This document shows positions 60,658 through 64,000 of a stretch of DNA of 64,000 nt, in pieces. The notes below the pieces were generated by a model, which saw only the letters and a program-made list of their open reading frames with translations, was not told the origin of the DNA and made no database searches. Source of the DNA: Cloacimonetes bacterium UBA5284 (GTDB taxonomy: Bacteria > Cloacimonadota > Cloacimonadia > Cloacimonadales > Cloacimonadaceae); NCBI GenBank assembly GCA_002410505.1, contig DHSO01000022.1:1-64000 (forward strand), read 5' to 3'. The position numbers and the translations under genes are program-made. Every line of letters starts with the position of its first letter. Position 1 is the first letter of the stretch.

Positions 60658-61858
60658 GCTTTTCTATCTGAAGCGCTACCTGAAAGCCCCCAAGCGAAAC
60701 CTGTTTCGCTTTAGTTTTGTATTCATGGTTTTGGGCATCGTGCTTTCTGTGGGCATCCTTTCTGCCGGACTCCACCTTTTTCAGGGCTATGAAAGCACCC
60801 TCAAAAAGCTCTTATTGGACAGTTTTGCCCACATCAGTATCAGCTCTGCAGATTCCGCTATGCTGAGTGATGAACAAAGCCGGAGCATCTGTAAAATTGC
60901 TGCGCAAAAAGAAGGAGTATCCTCATGCGCGGCCACCCTGCAGTTTTCGCTATTGGCACAAAACGGGGCGAAGATACGTGCTGCGAACCTGCGAGCATAC
61001 GGCGATTCCGATGCGGCTTTATACAGCCGATATGTTAGTAAAAAAGATGCGAAGATAAAGGCCGGCGAAGTTATAGTGGGGCACTATCTTCTGGAAGAAT
61101 TGGGCTTGAGTATCGGCGATACTCTCAGTTTGAATTATCCTCGTCTGGACCGCATCAGTCCCTTGGGAATTCCCAGTTCTATGTATCATTACCAGATCGC
61201 GGATGCATATCGCTCCGGATATTACGAGAATGACCGCAGCATAGTGATTTCCACTGTGGAAGATGCACGTGAACTGATGATGTTGCCTCAGGGCTACTCG
61301 AAGGTAGAATTACGTTTGCATGACGCGGATGATGCCTCTGATCTGGCGCGTGAGTTGATTGACCAGCTTGGCATGAATTATATTGCTATTCCCTGGAATC
61401 TTTATGCCGAAAGCCTTTTGCGTCTGGTAGCCATGGAAAAGTGGATGATTTTCATCGTCTTCAGCTTTTTAGTGCTAATTGCAGGTATTAATGTGATCTC
61501 CACAGTTAGCACCATCATCATCGATAGTAGGGCCGAGATTGCCGTGTTGAAGACTTTGGGTGCAGGCACTTCCTCCATACGCAGATTGTTCTCGTTCAGA
61601 GTGGGCATTGTAGGCATTCTTTCGGTTGTCGCGGGGCAAATCTTTGGTGCTTTGCTGTCCTGGTTTGTGGAGAAGCAGGGTTTTTACAAACTAAAGGGTG
61701 ATGTTTATTTCATTGACACTTTGGGAGCGCAGATCACGCTGGAAAATCTTATGATTATTTTTATGGTATCAACGGCGCTGGTCTTCATCTGCATCATGAT
61801 TCCTTTGAGGCATATAGAACGGCTGCAAATCATAGATATAATTCGCAACAAGCACTAG
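60641..61858 (+). CDS. LolC/LolE-type ABC transporter permease
   Basis: Encodes 405 residues. The layout is one N-terminal helix (about 25-48), a periplasmic domain (about 50-270) and three C-terminal helices with FtsX features (FLVLIAGINVISTVSTIIIDSRAEIAVLKTLGA). This is the LolC/E pattern for extracting lipoproteins toward the outer membrane. Only one permease gene is present, as in organisms with a homodimeric LolF-type permease. An alternative ATG is 3 nt downstream (60644). Confidence 0.9.
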   Translation: MMKSLELFYLKRYLKAPKRNLFRFSFVFMVLGIVLSVGILSAGLHLFQGYESTLKKLLLDSFAHISISSADSAMLSDEQSRSICKIAAQKEGVSSCAATLQFSLLAQNGAKIRAANLRAYGDSDAALYSRYVSKKDAKIKAGEVIVGHYLLEELGLSIGDTLSLNYPRLDRISPLGIPSSMYHYQIADAYRSGYYENDRSIVISTVEDARELMMLPQGYSKVELRLHDADDASDLARELIDQLGMNYIAIPWNLYAESLLRLVAMEKWMIFIVFSFLVLIAGINVISTVSTIIIDSRAEIAVLKTLGAGTSSIRRLFSFRVGIVGILSVVAGQIFGALLSWFVEKQGFYKLKGDVYFIDTLGAQITLENLMIIFMVSTALVFICIMIPLRHIERLQIIDIIRNKH

Positions 61859-61867
61859 CGAGGAAGT

Positions 61868-62542
61868 ATGATATTAAGTGCAAAACACTTGACTAAGACA
61901 TATATTGACAGCGATCAGACCATAGAGGTATTGAAGGATGCTTCTTTGGATATTTCGGCTGGTGAGTTGGTGTGCATCACCGGGAAATCCGGTTGTGGGA
62001 AAAGTACGATGTTGCACATCATGGGCTTACTGGATGAGCCTGATAGCGGGGAACTGGAGATATGTTCCAAACTTATTCACTCAAACGATCCTTCAGCTCC
62101 GGAAGTGCGAAATCGAGATTTGGGATTTGTGTTTCAATTTCACTATCTCATTGAGGATCTAAGTGCTATTGAAAACGTGGCTTTACCGCTATTGATAGCC
62201 GGAAATAGTGAATCCGGAGCCAGAAAAAGAGCGAAGGAATTGTTAGTTTTGCTGGGTTTACAAGATCGCTTGAACCGCTATCCCAATCAGCTATCCGGAG
62301 GAGAGCAACAAAGGGTTAGTTTAGCCCGGGCTCTGGCAAACGAGCCCAAACTAGTGCTGGCAGACGAGCCCACGGGAAACCTGGATCCGACTCACAGCAA
62401 TGAAGTATGGGAGATGATTCGTAAACTGAATAGAGAGCTAAATCAGGCATTTGTGGTTGTTACTCATGATGTTGAAGCTGCGGTAAAAGCCACCCGCAGT
62501 TTTGAACTTCTTGATGGAAGGTTGATACAGCTCGAGGCATAG
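61868..62542 (+). CDS. lolD: LolD-type ABC transporter ATP-binding protein
   Basis: Encodes 224 residues. Walker A GKSGCGKST, signature LSGGEQQRVSLARAL and Walker B VLADEPTGNLD place it in the LolD/MacB group. It powers release of lipoproteins to the carrier LolA with the upstream permease. GAGGA lies just before the start. Confidence 0.93.
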   Translation: MILSAKHLTKTYIDSDQTIEVLKDASLDISAGELVCITGKSGCGKSTMLHIMGLLDEPDSGELEICSKLIHSNDPSAPEVRNRDLGFVFQFHYLIEDLSAIENVALPLLIAGNSESGARKRAKELLVLLGLQDRLNRYPNQLSGGEQQRVSLARALANEPKLVLADEPTGNLDPTHSNEVWEMIRKLNRELNQAFVVVTHDVEAAVKATRSFELLDGRLIQLEA

Positions 62543-62543
62543 C

Positions 62544-64000
62544 ATGCATCGCCCCCGTAAGTTCCTTTCACTGATTATCATTCTCCTGGTGATCAATGTG
62601 CTGTTTTTCAGCATCTGGTATCCCTTGGGAGGACGTGATTTTGTGCGGAACTACATCGCTTCCATCATCGGTAAAGCTGCCAAAGCTGAAGTAAAGATGG
62701 GAGATCTGCATATCAGCGATAAACAGATATATGTGCAGAATTTCAGCTTCGCTACGCGTGATAGCTTGATTGATCTGAACATTGAAAGCGTGAGGCTGCG
62801 CTACAATATATACAAATTCATACTGTCCGGGTTCAAGCTGGAAAATGTGGTTTCTAGTATAGAAATTGTAAAACCGCAGGGACGCTTGCGCTATCATCAT
62901 GTCTTTGGACAGGACAAGCCGAAGAAAGCCACAAAAGGCAGAATCCAGATTCCGGATCTGGTCCCATATTTCAAACGTATCACTTTGGAAGACGGATCTT
63001 TGGAAGCTGATCTAGCCTTCGATCTGAAAATACTGAATACCGGTAAATTGAGCATTGAAGAAAGCTTGAACAGTATGGAACTGCGTGTGACAAACACGAC
63101 AGAAACGGAGATATCCCTGATAGCAAATACCTCTCTGGGCGGCAGCGTGAGTCTAAAGGGCTATCTGGATGATGGGCGCATTGCTTTGGCAGAGGCGGAA
63201 ATCGCAAACTTTAAACCACTTTACGTTTCGCATCCCGATATCCAGGATTTCAGAAGCGATATAAACATCAATGCAAACTACAGCGAAGCTGCGGATTCTG
63301 GTGCGGCGAATTTTGGCGCTACAGCGTTGATCTGGAACACCGGAGCCTATGTGATCAACCGTTTCCCTGTGCAGATACCTTTGATAAACCTGCAAACGGA
63401 CGGTCGAGACGCCACTTTATCCCTATCCCGTTCCAGCATCGGGCAAAGCAGTTTGGTGGCAGATATTGCAGTTCAGGATTATCTGGGGGATATAAGCTTC
63501 GATGGCTCCAGCGCTTCATTTAGCCTGAATGCTGCAGATATTTTGCCGCAGATGAGCGGAATAATCGACGCGAATCTTACCGCTTCCGGTAGTTTTGATG
63601 ATCCCAGAGCCATACTGAGTGCCAGAAGTCACAGTTTTGCGTATCAAAACTGGGCTTTTCACGACATACAGCTAGACGCGGATTATCGGGATGAGCGAGC
63701 GAACATGGAAATATCAGACGCACGTTGGCAAAATCAAGCAATCACTCTGAGCGGATCTTTTTACCCCAAAACCCTATCTTTTGATGCCGAACTGGATACG
63801 CAAGCTCTGGAATCATATTCAAGTGACCTGATTGCAAGCGGTAACATGAAGGTGAGTGGATGCATCCTGAAGCCTTATCCCATGATCTCCCTTAGTCTGA
63901 ACGACGTGGATCTGGCCTGGCGTCAGCTCAATCTACGCGCGATTAACGGCGAAGCAAATATGGTGCCGACAGAGAAAGCCTTGTTAGTTTCTACTGACCT
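62544..64000 (+). CDS. AsmA/TamB-like envelope protein, partial (cut by window end)
   Basis: Open from ATG 62544 to the window end with no stop: 485 complete codons. Residues about 7-28 (FLSLIIILLVINVLFFSIWYP) form a membrane anchor. The rest is beta-rich sequence of repeating strands, for example VKMGDLHISDKQIYVQNFSF and a later GIIDANLTASGSFDDP motif, typical of AsmA/TamB-type proteins that bridge inner and outer membranes for lipid or protein transport. It starts 1 nt after the lolD stop. The C-terminal DUF490 domain that would confirm TamB lies outside the window. Confidence 0.75.
   Translation, partial: MHRPRKFLSLIIILLVINVLFFSIWYPLGGRDFVRNYIASIIGKAAKAEVKMGDLHISDKQIYVQNFSFATRDSLIDLNIESVRLRYNIYKFILSGFKLENVVSSIEIVKPQGRLRYHHVFGQDKPKKATKGRIQIPDLVPYFKRITLEDGSLEADLAFDLKILNTGKLSIEESLNSMELRVTNTTETEISLIANTSLGGSVSLKGYLDDGRIALAEAEIANFKPLYVSHPDIQDFRSDININANYSEAADSGAANFGATALIWNTGAYVINRFPVQIPLINLQTDGRDATLSLSRSSIGQSSLVADIAVQDYLGDISFDGSSASFSLNAADILPQMSGIIDANLTASGSFDDPRAILSARSHSFAYQNWAFHDIQLDADYRDERANMEISDARWQNQAITLSGSFYPKTLSFDAELDTQALESYSSDLIASGNMKVSGCILKPYPMISLSLNDVDLAWRQLNLRAINGEANMVPTEKALLVSTD

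Overview
The window looks like a chromosome piece from an uncultured Gram-negative bacterium of the Cloacimonadota (Candidatus Cloacimonas-like) or a close relative in the Fibrobacterota-Chlorobiota-Bacteroidota neighbourhood. The assignment is an inference. It rests on moderate GC, very dense co-directional operons with ATGA/TGATG overlaps, secreted proteins carrying type IX-secretion-like C-terminal sorting domains (a gingipain-like C25 protease and a seven-repeat SBBP protein), many TPR proteins, and a class 1B (PyrK/PyrD) pyrimidine pathway. I see no rRNA, tRNA, CRISPR array, transposase or prophage; the content is mostly core chromosome with a few accessory islands.

Layout. 1-5.4 kb: decayed sequence, a small exported protein, and a minus-strand tripartite efflux operon (TolC, MacA-like adaptor, separate ATPase and permease). 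5.7-6.7 kb: ornithine carbamoyltransferase. 6.8-13.9 kb: a secreted C25 protease, a sirtuin and a class IIIb cyclase-ATPase-TPR signalling protein in one tight operon. 13.9-15.9 kb: a DMT exporter and a TPR lipoprotein (minus). 16.1-20.1 kb: pyrB-pyrC-pyrK-pyrD, meeting radA head-on. 21.9-23.5 kb: a redox mini-operon (glutaredoxin, MarR, OsmC, thioredoxin lipoprotein). 23.9-27.9 kb: ABC-F ATPase, a HgdB-like iron-sulfur protein and an unusual MnmA. 27.9-31.3 kb (minus): small unknown protein, ThiI-like PP-loop enzyme, metallo-beta-lactamase-fold hydrolase, guaA. A 49-bp near-perfect palindrome lies just upstream of the small unknown gene.

31.7-36.1 kb: the SBBP propeller protein, then a soluble TPR histidine kinase and a small zinc-ribbon protein. 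36.2-39.4 kb: a two-gene flavin/iron-sulfur amine or imino-acid dehydrogenase. 39.5-49.3 kb: one long overlapping operon with a 970-aa exported TPR protein, a probable outer-membrane barrel, an inner-membrane protein, a YibQ-type deacetylase-fold protein, uppP, holA and malQ. 49.7-54.7 kb: CIRCE-controlled hrcA-grpE-dnaK-dnaJ, continuing into rsmE. 55.6-64.0 kb: tatD, an exported barrel-like protein, a RecJ-like DHH nuclease, a polyprenol-kinase-like protein, a glycosyltransferase, a LolC/E-LolD transporter and the start of an AsmA/TamB-like protein cut by the window end.

The most distinctive parts are the protease-sirtuin-cyclase operon, the HgdB-like/MnmA pair next to other PP-loop enzymes, the single-chain fused dehydrogenase, the envelope operon at 39.5-46.8 kb, and the palindrome at 31354-31402.
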